Shown here in pieces: positions 21,692-33,720 of a DNA stretch of 64,000 nt. This DNA is from Cymodocea nodosa (taxonomy: Eukaryota; Streptophyta; Magnoliopsida; Alismatales; Cymodoceaceae): positions 1,364,001 to 1,428,000 of the forward strand of contig JAZBRI010000011.1 in NCBI GenBank assembly GCA_036874045.1, read 5' to 3'. The translations under genes and the position numbers were made by a program. The notes beneath the pieces were generated by a model, which did no database searches, had not been told where the DNA came from, and saw only the letters and a program-made list of their open reading frames with translations. Numbering within the stretch: position 1 is the stretch's first letter; every line of letters begins with the position of its first letter.

Positions 21692-22874
21692 CCATGTGAC
21701 TTTGACCAAGGTCAACTTAGTTGACCGAATCTGCTAGGGGTGACCTATGTGTGGGATCACTCAAAAGATCTATCTAAACACAAGTCTGGAAAGAGTAGAA
21801 ACCTTAGGCTTAAAAGGCCTAAGTAAAGGCAAAAGCATTTGGGGTTGACTTTTTATAAAAGTCAACCAAGGGTAGAAAGGTCATGTAGAAAATATGCATG
21901 ACAAGCCCTAGATATCAAAGTCATGGACTTGACATCTCCCCTTGGGGAACCACAAATCAATATTATGGTCGAGCTGCCTTGAGGGGTAAAAAGGTCCAAG
22001 GTAAAATTGTCCTTAAGGGCTTTTATACAAAATGTACAAAGGGAAATTGTTTAGAATGAAAAAGTGCATATTATTAACGGTTAAATGATGGTTAATTGCA
22101 TAATATTTAGCTTATCATATAAGAATTAAGCCATTATGTTATAATTGCACTGTTATATGCTTTAATTTGGGGAAATTAATGTTAATTTAGTACATTTATG
22201 AACTGTTGGTAATTTGCAGGCTATGAAATTCTTAAGTATCCGAATATTCTGATATTTCGGACAGTTATGTTTAACATATCGAATAAATTCAGACAATTAT
22301 GTTTAACAGACCGAATATGTATCGGATAGTTATGTTTAAATTGCTGAGCAGTTATGTTTTGAGAGAATATTTTATTATTTCCTGAAGTACACGTGTCGAA
22401 ACCATAATGAATGACTTAAGTGAACTTTCAGTGAGTTATCTATAACTATTCGAAATTGCAGCTAGGCATCGGATAGTTATCCCTGTAACTCTCCAAAATC
22501 TCTTTTTATTTATAAAATAGCTAAGGACACGTGTCATGTTTTTGGAAATTGACTTAAGTGGATTTTCGGTGAGTTAGCTGTAACTACCCGAAATGCATCT
22601 AAGCATCGGATAGTTAGACCTGTAACTTTCCAAAATGTTATTTTTATGATTAAACTACTGCTGACACATGTTGAGATCTGGTAGATTTACTTAAGTTATA
22701 TATCGATGAGTTATTTATAACTATCCGAAATGCACCTGAGCATTAGATAGTTAATTTTATAAGTATCCGAAATGCACCTAAGCATCGGATAGTTAAATTT
22801 ATGCACGTGTCTTATAGTTAAATCAACGAAGAAAGTCCGTTGAGTTATATATAACTCCACGGACTATATATTTT

Positions 22875-23309
22875 CTAATATGCCACTGTAGCGGTTGTAG
22901 GAACAGACAGTTGGAAGAGAAAAACCACGTTTGCATGTATCACACAGGAATTCAATCGCACAGGGAGAAGAAAGCATCGCCGTTGATACGAATGAAGGAA
23001 ATCCAACCGACCATTCAAGCAGAAGCAGTTACTACTGAAGAAATATAAAAGAAAAGAAAAAAAAGAAGAAGTGTGTGATTGATGGGTGGACAGTGTGTGC
23101 AGAGGAGGATCGACATCACAATTCTCTGAAGTACCACACCAACCATCATCATCACCATCATCACCACCATAATCACCAACCATCAGAGGTCTGTGAGGAT
23201 ACTTGCCTGATGTCGGGTCAATTCCGAGCCAAACACAGTGCTTGACAACCACTGTGAGGAGTGATCGCGTCGTGGGAAGGGAAGCCATTTTCACCAAGCG
23301 CCAACTCAT
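22875..23309 (-). other. LTR antisense ORF, longest intact copy (144 codons)
   Basis: Open from the MSWRLVKMASLP start through WLGIDPTSGKYPHRPLMVG, a Gly/Asp-rich stretch, WCGTSENC, then a hydrophobic Phe/Leu segment (about residues 84-100) that could be one membrane span, and a Cys/Val-rich end. I recognise no family. Shorter or broken versions are antisense in the LTRs at 2808, 14695, 15857, 19733, 42843, 47072 and about 61640-61830. Tat-lineage elements such as Retand are known to carry antisense ORFs, but those lie outside the LTR. Coding status is open. Confidence 0.35.
23044..23051 (+). promoter_or_regulatory. Solo LTR TATA box
   Basis: TATAAAAG at the conserved position, followed by an A/G-rich run. 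Confidence 0.45.
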
Positions 23310-26300
23310 ATTTCAGGAGATCGTAAAACTTTTAGCCTTGGCTTCGGGTTGATGCCTATATGCTGAAGAGGAGATCATCTTGCAATTCTAGACTCGCGAT
23401 TCTATAGGGAGAGGAGACAAGATTGTAAGTGGTTTAATTTTTAGTGGTGTAATTGCGTTGCAAGTAGTGTCGGAAGTATTTACTGTCAAGTGAGATTACT
23501 TTACATTTCACCTTTCGCCCATTTCCATGTTCATATTAAAACAAAAATACCAAAAACAATTTATCTATGTTTGTATGTTGTATTTGAGTGTTGTATTGTT
23601 TGTGTTGTATCGTGATTAATATTATCTTTGTCAATGTTGTGATTGTTTTATGTTTATTTTAGTTTTACAGTTTACTGAAATTGGTTCGTTCAAAAGACTT
23701 AAAGATTTTAATGGTTACTGTTTGAATTATCTGAATGTTAGTATTGCTTAATGATAAATTCAATGTTAACTAACATTAAAGAGCTTAATTGATGTTATTT
23801 ACAATCTGTGGAATTGCCCAATGGTTGGTCGAATTCCTCTGTAAATAGTAGTATTAAAAAGAAAAGTCAGGCTTGTGGAGTTAACTTAAGTCCATGAGGT
23901 TAGCCCATTCAGTTAGCCATAACTCAATGAACTTAGTCCGTTGAGTTAACTATAATTCAACGGAGAGCTTATTGAATATATAAATTTGATTTTTAACAAG
24001 CAAACAGTTCTCAAGTTCGTTAGCAATTCCCTGTGGGATCGACTTGTACTTGCGCACTGATACAATAGACACTATGCACTTGCAGTTAAAGTACAATTGG
24101 AATTAATATCTAAATTGTATTAAAGGTTGTTTGTTTACTTCTAAAAGAAAGAATAGGCATAAAGATAAATTAACTAAGTAAAAATAGAAGTAACAAATCC
24201 AAGTTTTTCTAGTGTAGTGCTGGGAAAACCCAAACAGAAATCTCCATTGAGGTAAAAATGGCATAGAATACACCCAAATAGGTAATATTCCCCCTTTGAA
24301 GTATCACATGGGAAGGTGATTGGACCCCTTCAAAGGGTTTGCATGAATTAATCTGATTCAAGTAGTGTTGACCTTAGTAGATGGAATGCTGATGTTAGCA
24401 AATGGTGTAGTGACGTTATGACATTAGCCTCTGAATCGACTACATTAACTAGCCTAGCCGATCTCCCAACTTGGATTAATTAGCTATAACTGGTTAATCC
24501 AAGTTGGAGGCCTAGATTAATCCTAGGCTAATCGGTAACCCAGGTTTAATCCACCAACCCTAGATCTACTATAATTGGATCCAACTACCTGACCTAGATT
24601 TGGGTAAACTTTAAGTTTACCCGAATCTGCACCCTTTGAGGACATGTGTACAACCGAGGTATTCTCAACTATCGAAGATTAGATGACCAAGGGGGCCATC
24701 AAAGGGACGACGATAGTGTCATCTTCTTTGACAATGTCACCAGAATCCAACAACCCACGAATCTCAATCCTAACATCAAATATGTCCTCATCCTAACATG
24801 TCCTCTCACCCCCAACTATCAATGTTGACATGCATATAGCACCAATGAAGGCCCAACGGCGAAGCACTAGTGGAGACACTAAGCACGACCGTAGTTGCGA
24901 ATGCATGGTGTTGTGTAGGAATGACGATGCAACACTACACCTAAAAAGCATGCAAGCTAGCGTGACGAAGTAGTAGGAAGCCTACTTCATTCGTAGTGAA
25001 GTAGTGAGAGGCTCATGGTGGGCGGCTCACGATGGAGGCAGCAGAGTAGTGGTGGCGTAGTAGGGTGTGTCGGGACGGCGATGCGTGTTGGAGCAACGGT
25101 GGCATAGTGGGGTGTGTCAATGTAGCGGAGCATGCATCGCCAATAGTAGGGCTCACGGCAAGACCGTCAGATCTGAATTTGACAATTAGGATTGGATGAC
25201 TTGACGAACCCTCAGATCTAGATCTAACGATTCTCAATAGATCAATGTAGCGATCGAGATCAAACATCATGATCTTGAGCGAACAATCGAGATCAATCAG
25301 ATCTTAAATGTGATTGAATGACGTGGATGCATCGCAATGATATCTAATGGTTGTATCTCACATGATCAAAAGAAAAGATCAAATAGTTAGGACTTAACCA
25401 ATGCGATCGGACAGACCAGATTTCGCCATTGCAAGATTGAATCGTCTAGAAGAACCCCAATGCTCGTTGGAACTCGATGAGTCTTGTAGCTAAGGCAACC
25501 ATCATCTCTAGCAATGGCTACCTTTTTCGATAAGCTAGGGAAAAGCTAAATCGAGCTCGCACACCTCAGATGAAGGTCGTAAATGTCAAGGTGTGACCTC
25601 CTAAGCTCAAAAGCACCTCAATCTCGATTAGAGGAGGTCAAACTAAGGTGGAAAATCTATAAAACCCACGTGGGAAAAATGATCAACAACAAGGTTTATT
25701 GTTGACCATAAAAAATAGCATGCATTCTAAAGAAAATGCTAGAAAATGAAAGTTGGAACTTCACAAATGCATAACTAGTCATCTAGGTGAGTACATGCGC
25801 ATGTAGGAATGAATGTAGGATGGTTGGAGACGAGTAGCTTTCATGGGGGTTGATGGTGCAGTTTTACAACGAGAGAAAAGCAAATTCATGGTTTTGCATG
25901 AATCCCTAGGAGGTTTTAAGGGAGAAATCCAAATTCGGATCTGAATCCAAATCTAGGCAGATTTGGCATCAACGAGTCTATGAGATGTTGACTACCACAT
26001 GGCAACGTGAGAGGGCAACACATGGTAGTTGTGCCATGTGGCCAAATTTGTGGAAGGGTCCTTCCTAGGTAATTCGAGCATGCTGAGTCCGAATCCAACC
26101 TCTGTTTTGGTAAATTTGACTTCTAATATGCCAAAATGGCCTTGAGAAGTTGAATCTTCAAATGGACAGCTTGGATTATCCGAGTTGATTTCAAACAATT
26201 CGAAGACCCAATTGATGATCCAATTGAAGGGCTGGTCAATCAGGGAGGAGATGAGCCTCATCCTACGATTGAATTTCTTGATCATTAGTTAGATGAGTGA

Positions 26301-26932
26301 GATTCTCATTCCTCACCCAAATGAAGGCTTAGGATTCCCTAGAGTTAATTTGGGAAGATCAAGGGTGCGATCTATGATCCAATTGAAGGATCAGTCGACC
26401 TGAGAGGCACTAATCATATCTAGATGATCAGAAGTACCCAATGGCAGACAAGATGGATTCAAAGTCAAAACACCTTGTATAGACGACCATGATCGTCTAG
26501 GGTAGAATTGGGCGATCGACATGCATCAACATCAATCGAATAGTGTATCTATATGATCCAAGGTGCTCCAATCATGAATATGTGATCAAATGACTAATTC
26601 AACATCTTGAGATGTGCCAATGAAGATAGGGGTCGAATGGACGGCCTAGATTGCCTAAGGCTAATTTAGACAATTAGAAGCTTCGATTGACGATTCGACC
26701 AAAGGATCGATCAATCGGAGATAGGGAGGTCCTAACCATAAGGTTAGATGAAGGAAACTCCACCGAGGGACTAGTAGTGATCACATACCCGAAAAAGGGC
26801 CAAGGCCATATAGTACTACTCTAGATAACAAAGATGCACAGTTGTATAAGCACAATGATAGTGTACACCTCAAGGGTTTGCAATGGTGAAAAAGGTAGTT
26901 CTTAAGAGGGGGTCGAGATTTGGGTGTCTACA

Positions 26933-27345
26933 GTATGTTATACCATAGGAAATTCCTTACTATGATGGAAAAATTAGATCTTACAGAGATGACACAACTA
27001 TTTTTTTCATTAAAAGAAGATCTACTCATATATGGCTACCAAGAGGCAACATATTTAATATGCTAAGGACTAACACTAGTGGACCCAAGAAAATATAGGT
27101 ACCAAAAGCCTTAATTTCAACATAATTTGCAAGATTGCAAGGACAAGGAAGCTCAAACGTCAAAGTGGATCATTGACATTAGATGTTCAAAGCAACAAAT
27201 AGTAAGAAAATATTTTTGGAATCTATTAAGTCCATAAATTCAAGATTAGTTAAGTTTGGTAATAATGAAAAATGTAAAATTACTACCGTAGAAAATGTTG
27301 CATCTAAAAATGGGATAATAGAAAATGTCTTGCATGTTGTAGGAT
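26933..27345 (+). pseudogene. pol: Copia-B pre-protease and protease fragment
   Basis: Resumes the Copia-B reading: a basic segment (SYRDDTTIFFIKRRSTHIWLP in one frame), GPKKI then a stop then VPKAL, then the aspartic protease start KWIID followed by IRCSK where active copies have DSGCSK, so the catalytic Ser-Gly is lost. After a frame change LESIKSINSRLVKFGNNEKC and ENVLHVVG follow. It is cut at 27345 by the Copia-D LTR; no integrase or RT follows. Confidence 0.75.
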
Positions 27346-28436
27346 TGTTGTATCACAAGAGAGTGGGTGAATTGTGTCTTTAGTAATTAAAATTACCAAC
27401 AGATAAAACAAGAGCACAAAACACTCATAAATAAAATTCTATTCTTTATAAACTTTAAAGAAAGAATTTACAATATTTTTTCAGCTCAATTCCCTTCTTG
27501 TCGATTTTGATACAGTAATGTCCGATATACAATTCAAATAGAAAATGAAGCCCTTATTGAAAGCTAATTTTGAATTGTATGAAACTTGATCTTTATGCAC
27601 GTAGCTCATTTTCCTTCTTTTTGCTTAGTTTCTGTATCTCTTCTCTAGTTGTCGAATTTCCATACTTTCTTGCATTTGCAACTCCTTTTCTAAAATTGCT
27701 TGGAATTCTGAACTTCTTTTGATGTTGGAGAATTTTTTTGGATTTGATATGCAGTTGAATATTTAGATTTGATATTTGAGATTTGGGATTGAATATTTAG
27801 ACTTGATCTTGATTTGGAATCAGGATGATCGTAATGCAGCTCGTACTCTCTATTTTTAGTAGTCAAACTCTAACTTCACGTTCAACATGTTCATCCACTC
27901 AATCCATAATCCATAATCCATAATCCACATACTAATTTCGAATTCAAAATATCCATGATTTCCACTATCCTTTTGAATTTCCACTATCTCCACTATCATT
28001 TTGAATTTCCATGATTTCCACTTATCTATAACTCTTCGAGTTTTTGCACTTACAAAATACGTGACAGAAAAAAGAAAACTTATCTATTCATTAGTCACTT
28101 TATAAAACTCAAATAGTTATCTATCCATGCATATAAAAACTCGAATAGTTATCTAACTCTTCAATTTTCATTACCGAACGCACATGGAAAACACGTGACA
28201 ATTTAAAACATTAAAAATACACGTGTAGATAACTTAACTATATGAGTTTTTAACATAACTCTTCAACTAAATCCAAACGTTAACTATTCAAAAGTTTAAC
28301 TATCCGAAATTTTAAATGAAACTTTCCGATAACTTGTCAACATTCAATTACGTGACTATTATACTTAGAAAATATTATTTAGACTTATTTAAAATGTTAA
28401 TAAAGCATTCATCATCAAAACAAAATTCCTAATAAT
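27346..28436 (-). mobile_element. Copia-D LTR (minus), 5' end lost
   Basis: Starts TGTTGTATCACAAGAGAGTGGGTGAATTGTG, the reverse complement of a copia LTR 3' end (a CACAATTCACCC stretch near the LTR end is typical here). It lies in the Copia-B protease. Its right part (28020-28360) has ACTCGAATAGTTA / CTAACTCTTCAA style inverted repeats and CACGTG sites, like the other families. The right end is abolished by insertion of the Copia-C LTR, so no target duplication can be tested. Confidence 0.65.
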
Positions 28437-29395
28437 TGTTAGGGCAAGTAGTACAGGTGTGGAGTATGCCACAAAAAGTCTAGGTTAAATCAGAGGCTTG
28501 CTAATAGTAAATATCCAGTAGATTTATTTTTCGGTAGGTTATCAGACCTAAGTATCCAAAAAATATAGATTTAGTTAAAGGCTTGAGCTAACTATCTAAA
28601 AGTTAGAAGATTTCGGAGGGTTACTAGCTGTAACCATCCGGAATGACTTAAAGGACACTTAAGTGGATGTTCGAATAGTTAAGAAGCCAAGTATCCGGAA
28701 AGCAAAAACTTAAGTGGATCTTCGGATAGTTAGGCAGTAACTATTCAAAAAATCATAAGTTTTCAGAAGGTTAACGGCAGAACCTTTTGAAATGACTGAA
28801 GAGACACTTAAGTGAGTTTTTGGATAGTTAAGACAATAACTATCCGAAAGACATGCAGTTTTTGAAGAGTTAACGGTAGAACCTTCTGAAAGGATAAAGA
28901 GAGAGAAGTAAGTGGGTTTTTGGATAGTTAAGTCTGTAACTATCTGAAATACCGAATCTCTTTGGACAGTTAGCCTGCTACAGTACTGCCCGTTAAAAAG
29001 AAGAATTTCTTTGGATAGTTAAGTTTGTAACTATTTGAAATATTATAAATTTCGGAAAGATAAGAAGTTAAGGCTCTGAAATTGAGAGTCCCTTCTCTGA
29101 AGCATTATTTCTCTACTGTAATGGCTTGTATGTAATTAAAGGTTTATAAACCCTAAGTTGGGTAGTATATAAACCTTTATGATGTTGTAAAACATTGCAG
29201 TTGATTGTGCCGAAGCTCATAGAAGAAACCTCAACTCTCTATGGACATAGTTTGTTGCTGAACCACATAAATCTTGTGTCTTCACTATGTTATTTCTTCT
29301 TTTACTCTTCACTTCTAGTTTCGGTGAGTTTAGAGGTGAGTGTTTCAGTATCATGCCATAGAAAGTAGACTGAACGATCCGTTCCAAAAGTAACA
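28437..29395 (+). mobile_element. Copia-C 5' LTR
   Basis: 959 bp, TGTTAGGGCAAG to AAAGTAACA, followed by a copia primer site. Its first 600 bases are an array of TTCGGATAGTTA / TAACTATCCGAA hairpins with CACTTAAGTG between them, without CACGTG. TATA box at 29166. Its 3' LTR is not in the window because Copia-B interrupts the element. Confidence 0.8.
29166..29173 (+). promoter_or_regulatory. Copia-C LTR TATA box
   Basis: TATATAAA between the hairpin array and the LTR 3' part. Confidence 0.5.
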
Positions 29396-29397
29396 AC

Positions 29398-29410
29398 TGG
29401 TATTAAAGCC
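29398..29410 (+). promoter_or_regulatory. Copia-C primer binding site
   Basis: TGGTATTAAAGCC two bases after the LTR, a diverged tRNA-iMet site (usual TGGTATCAGAGC). Confidence 0.65.
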
Positions 29411-29432
29411 GAAGGTTCTTTAGTTTAACAGA

Positions 29433-30461
29433 ATGGCAGACGATAGAAAGCTTAGGATCGAGAAGTTTGATGGTAAAGATTTCGAATACTAGAGCTCTCA
29501 GATTGAAGACTATTTGTATCAGAAGGATCTTCATCAACCTCTGTTCGAAAGAAAACTAGAGAAGATGGATCAGGAAGAGTGGGAGTTATTGGACAGAAAA
29601 GCTTTAGGTCTCATCAGGTTGTCACTAGTAAGGAACGTTCATTCTAACGTTGCCAAGGAGAAAACAATAGCTGACTTGATGAAAGCTTTGTCCAACATGT
29701 ATGAGAAACCATCAACCACCAACAAGGTATTTCTCATGCGTAGATTATTTAATCTGAAAATGAATGAAAGTAGAAATGTAACAGACCACGTTAATGAGCT
29801 GAATACTATTTTGAATCAAATACATTTAGTAGATATAGTATTTGATGATGAAGTCAGGACCTTGATTTTATTATCCTCATTACCAGAAAGTTGGTCTCCT
29901 GTTGTGACTGGTGTAAGTAGTTCACTAGGTCATGAGAAGCTCAAGATGAGTGACATCCGGGATAATTTTGAGTGAGGACATTCGCAGGAAAAGTGAATTG
30001 TCAGCATTAACTTCTACCCTTAGTATTGAAATTAGAGGGAGAAGTAAATCAAAATAATTTAAATTCAAAGGAAGGTCAAAGTCCAAAGGTACCAGTAAAG
30101 TGAGATTAGATATCAAATGCTGGAATTGCAATCAATGGGGGCACTTCAAGTCATAGTGTAAGGCTCCCAAGAAAGACAGCAGAGGGAAGGAATCAGAAGG
30201 AGCAGTTGCAAATGTTGTCTCCTACGATTTAGATGATGCTCTAGTATGCTATGTAGACAATTCAATTGACTCATGGGTACTGGACTCAGGAGCTTCATTC
30301 CACACTACCTACAGGAAGGATTTGTTGCATAGTTAACGTGCAACTCCTATGAAAAAGGTGTACCTAGCTAACAACACAAGTTTGGATGTGTTGGGAATAG
30401 AAGAGGTACACATAAAAACAAAACAAGGGATATGGAAATTGCAAGAAGTCAGATATGTTCC
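29433..30461 (+). pseudogene. gag: Copia-C Gag and protease start
   Basis: ATG at 29433 opens MADDRKLRIEKFDGKDFEY, then TAG (probably TGG in the ancestor), then a long Gag core (29514-29975: QIEDYLYQKDLH, NVTDHVNELNTILNQIHLVD, LSSLPESWSPVV). A frame change near 29970 follows, then a basic segment, a CCHC knuckle CWNCNQWGHFKS with a stop just before its last Cys (30118-30160), and the aspartic protease motif WVLDSGASFHTT (catalytic Asp-Ser-Gly intact, about 30277-30310). The frame ends at VRYVP, where a Copia-B LTR is inserted. It belongs to a different copia lineage from Copia-A/B. Confidence 0.85.
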
Positions 30462-31648
30462 TATAGAGTAATTTTGTTTTGATGATGTGTGCTGAATGAA
30501 AATAATCATATTTGCTCAATTACTATTGCTTGTGAAAAGAAATTAAAATCATCAATTAATACAGAAAAAGCTTACTGATATAAATACTTGTCTGTATTGG
30601 ATTTGAAGTTAATAACTAGTCGTTTCGTTGCATTAATTTCTCATTTAGCTAAACATTAAGTTAACATGTGTTTTTATTGAAAAGCATGATATGTTTTGAA
30701 GTTATATCTTCTGTATCATGAATAGTGCACGTTTAGACAACTCGTTAAGTTAGAGTTTTGTTTGTATAGAGGTCACGTGAGAACTCGTTAAGTTAGAGGC
30801 TTAAAGGTTAAAATAGGTCACGTGCTAACTCGTTAAGTTAGTAAGTAAAAGAAGAGACGAACTCGTTAAGTTAGTGTTATACACGTGGTGAAATTATAAG
30901 TTACAAATGTTGTATTGTATCACGTGAGGTGCACATGTTTAACTCGTTAGGTTAACATAACTAAACGCATTGAGTTGCTATATTGAACACTAAGGCAACG
31001 TGTTAGGTTAGCGTTATAAACTTAAGTTGTTATTTTTGCACGTGGTAAAATTCTTATTATAAAAATAATTGTTTATTACTGAATCAGTGAGTTAGAGTTT
31101 TTTTTTCGAAGACTTACAGTTGTAACTATCCGAAAGGTAACTTAAGTCATGTTTTCAGGTCTTGACACGTGTCTCACTAGTTTTATAATATAAAGAGTTT
31201 TTTGGTGATGTACATTCGTAACTATCCGAAACTTAAACTGTTTTTGGTGAGTTATCGTTAAACCTTCTGAAAGAAAGGTTAAGCTGGTTCGTTGAGTTAG
31301 CATAACACCACGGACTTAGTTCGTTGAGTTAGCTACAGTACTTGTCACGTGAAATGGCACATGAGGAACTCGTTAAGTTAGAAACGTTAAGTTATATATA
31401 TATACTTGTGTTACTCGTTTAGTTAACATTAAAGTAACGACTTCTTATTACACTGATGGAAAATTTTTGGACGAGAGTTTATTTTGTAGGAAATTTTTCA
31501 GAGATCCAAGACTAATGATTAAAGAAAATTCGAAATATAAACGTTAGTTAGAACGTGTGTGTTTTGATGAAGGAAAAGGAAAAGACGTGGAGAAGTGGAA
31601 AACTAGTAGTGGTTAAACGTGAAGGATATGCATGAAATAAAGATATAG

Positions 31649-31656
31649 TATAAAAG
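31649..31656 (+). promoter_or_regulatory. Copia-B LTR TATA box
   Basis: TATAAAAG in the same context as 17740; transcription of gag at 32415 would start shortly after. Confidence 0.5.
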
Positions 31657-32089
31657 GCATAGAATTCTCGTTGATCAAACCATCCTTGCACACAAAATGA
31701 AAAATCTTTTCAAGGATCAAACCATCCCTGCACACCGAAAGAAAAATCTTTTTCAGGGATCAAAAAGACCTCTTCAGGCAAAATCTCTCAAGTGGAAGAA
31801 AATTTAGTGAAGCAGAAAAGGTTAAATTTATGTCGCTAAAGATTTGAAGTATCAAGTGAAAGCAAATTCGGTGAAGTAGAGAAAGACAAGATATTCGTCA
31901 TTGAAGAATTGCTGAAGAAGAAAAAGAAGAAAAAGAAAGATCTCAAACAGGGAGAAAAGTTTTAAATTCCGCAAATTAGTTTTCTCTGTTTGTAGTTATG
32001 AAATTGTTTAAATGATAAATGGTATTGAGTTATAATTGCATCTACAATTTCTTAGGAGAATTCAATTGTATATTGTAATTGAAACCTTG

Positions 32090-32095
32090 AATAAA
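32090..32095 (+). promoter_or_regulatory. Copia-B LTR polyadenylation signal
   Basis: AATAAA about 120 bases before the LTR end, conserved with 18206. Confidence 0.4.
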
Positions 32096-32216
32096 AATGA
32101 TTTTATGAAAACACTGTCTCGACTAGTTTTTGAGTTTTAAAGTTTCAATTATATTTCAAAAAATATTAAAAATACACAATTCACCCCCCTCTTATGTAGC
32201 CATACGATCCCACAAG

Positions 32217-32228
32217 TGGTATCAGAGC
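32217..32228 (+). promoter_or_regulatory. Copia-B primer binding site (tRNA-iMet)
   Basis: TGGTATCAGAGC, a perfect match to the usual copia primer site, two bases after the LTR end. Confidence 0.92.
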
Positions 32229-32414
32229 TTTATTAATAATCTTTGATATAAAATCTATACCAACTTATTTAATATCATTGCTTATTCTACCTTCCTTGTT
32301 TTTAAACAGAAATTAATATCTGAGCATACATTTAACTTTCTTGATTTAAGGTTCAAGTTGTTTTAAAGCTTTTAGACTGTTTAAAATCAAATAGGTTGAA
32401 AAATCTAAGGTAAG

Positions 32415-32960
32415 ATGGCTACTGGAAATGGTAATTTTTCTTTATATGAAGGTCAAAATCTTAATCGTCCTCCTTTATTTGATGGAATACATTTTGAATA
32501 TTGGAAATATAGGATGACTGTTTTTTTTCAAAGTATAGATCATAAGTTGTGGTTCATGATTTCTAAACCATATACTCCGTTAACTACTCCTTATAATACT
32601 TGGACAATTACTAAAAAAGAAAATGAAACTCTGAATGCTAAGGGCTTAAATATTTTATTTTGTGCATTGAGTTATGAACAGTTCAGTAAAGTGTCGGCAT
32701 ATAAATCTGCTTATGAGGTGTGGCATGCATTAGAAGTTTCACATGAAGGTATTTCTCAAGTTAAAGAGACTAAAATAAACATGTTGATTCATAAGTATGA
32801 ACTCTTTAATATGTATGAAGACGAAAATGTTCTGAAATATTTTCCAGATTTCTTAATATCATAAACTCTTTAAAATGTTTAGGAAAGAATTTTGAATAGA
32901 AGGATTTGGTGAGGAAAATTCTCAGATCCCTAAGTTCTAAATGGTCTTAGAAAGTAACAA
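32415..32960 (+). pseudogene. gag: Copia-B Gag, N-terminal half, truncated
   Basis: ATG 32415 begins MATGNGNFSLYEGQNLNRPP, followed by FDGIHFEYWKYRMTVFFQS, LNAKGLNILFCALSYEQFSK and QVKETKINMLIHKYELF: the UBN2-type copia Gag core, open for 149 codons. After the TAA at 32862 it continues in another frame (SLKCLG) with further stops. At about 32960 it passes without break into a Ty3/gypsy integrase. The C-terminal half with the CCHC knuckle is missing. It is the best preserved copia Gag N-terminus in the window. Confidence 0.88.
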
Positions 32961-32961
32961 T

Positions 32962-33720
32962 ATAATTGCCAGATTTGGAAAACCTAAAGCTATTATCAAT
33001 GATAGAGGAACTCATTTCTGTAATAGAAGTTTTGAAGCCTTAATGAAGAAATATGGAGTAACCTACAAAATTGCAACATCATATCATCCGCAAACTAGTG
33101 GATAAGTAGAAAGTGCAAACAAACAAGTTAAGTTAATCTTAGAGAAAGTAGTGAATCCTACTAGAACAGATTGGGCTAATAAATTGATGGATGCACTTTG
33201 GGCTTATAGAACTGCTTATAAGACAAGCTTAGATATGTCACCTTTTAGGTTGGTATATGGAAAAAGTTGTCATTTACCAACTGAAATTGAACATAAAGCT
33301 TATTGGGCATTAAAAACTCTGAACACTATTTTGAATCAAGCTACTAAAAATAGGAAATTACAATTGATTGAATTAGAAGAATTTAGGAATGAAGCTTATT
33401 CAAAAACTATAAGGGAAAAAGAGAAAATGAAGTTCTAGCATGACAAGAAAATTATTCCAAAAACATTTGAAATAGGACAAGGAGTATATCTTTATATGAC
33501 TAGACTCCATAACCATCATAGAAAATTAAGATCTAGATGGGTAGGACCTTATATAGTTTGAAATATTTTTCCCTATGGAGCTATTGAAATTGAAAATCTT
33601 AAAAATCAGAACACATTTAAAGTAAATGGACAAAGACTTAGACCTATTTTGAAGATACCAAAAAGTTCATTTGGAATTATAGAAGAAGTAAGAGTAGAGG
33701 ACTACTCGAGCTATACTTAG
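32962..33720 (+). pseudogene. pol: Ty3/gypsy integrase C-half, G copy 2
   Basis: Starts within the catalytic core just before the second Asp (here INDRGTHF), contains ATSYHPQTSG then TAA where copy 3 has Gln, then VESANK with the catalytic Glu, and the Athila-type signature [19 protein letters not shown]. Other stops: TAG 33436 (TGG in copy 3) and TGA 33559. It retains the C-terminal segment (GAIEIENLKN...VNGQRLRP) of which copy 3 has lost 40 bp. It ends at TAG 33718-33720. First catalytic Asp and zinc-binding domain absent. Confidence 0.88.

Larger units (their letters stand above)
22048..24236 (+). mobile_element. Solo G LTR with GAAAT duplication
   Basis: 2189 bp, TGTTTAGAATG to AACCCAAACA, flanked by GAAAT at 22043-22047 and 24237-24241. 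It belongs to the same LTR subfamily as the full-length element at 46131 (it shares the CAGCTAGGCATCGGATAGTTA region and the AAGTTTTTCTAGTGTAGTG end). A perfect duplication and no internal region make it a solo LTR. Confidence 0.93.
21243..26932 (+). mobile_element. LTR-like insertion of unknown family (~3.5 kb without nested LTR)
   Basis: Breaks the Copia-B frame between NKFGLRY and the pre-protease segment that resumes at 26933. It starts TGTGAACATTCG, ends GGGTGTCTACA, and is flanked by GTATT (21238-21242) and GTATG (26933-26937), a 4-of-5 match to a target duplication. Base composition is less AT-rich than its surroundings. The opening part has a GGAGTCACCACC...GGCACCCTACTCACC block that I associate with LTRs of other large plant retroelements. 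No convincing coding frame; short ORFs at 24646-24828 and 25013-25270 are unsupported. It may be a solo long LTR or a large non-autonomous element; the family is uncertain. Confidence 0.55.
30462..32214 (+). mobile_element. Copia-B 5' LTR
   Basis: About 1.75 kb, ending CCCCCCTCTTATGTAGCC...GATCCCACA, with the primer site two bases later. The exact left end is blurred (TATAGAGTAATTTTG, probably a mutated TG start). It has the ACTCGTTAAGTTAG / CACGTG array (30735-31015) and a second part (31090-31270) with TAACTATCCGAAA, CTTAAG and CACGTG in the same spacing as in G LTRs. TATA and polyadenylation signal are conserved with 16948-18327. Confidence 0.85.

Noticed and set aside
24646..25270. Short ORFs in the unassigned insertion
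   Set aside because: No recognisable motif, no homologous copy in the window to test conservation, and length expected by chance in less AT-rich DNA.
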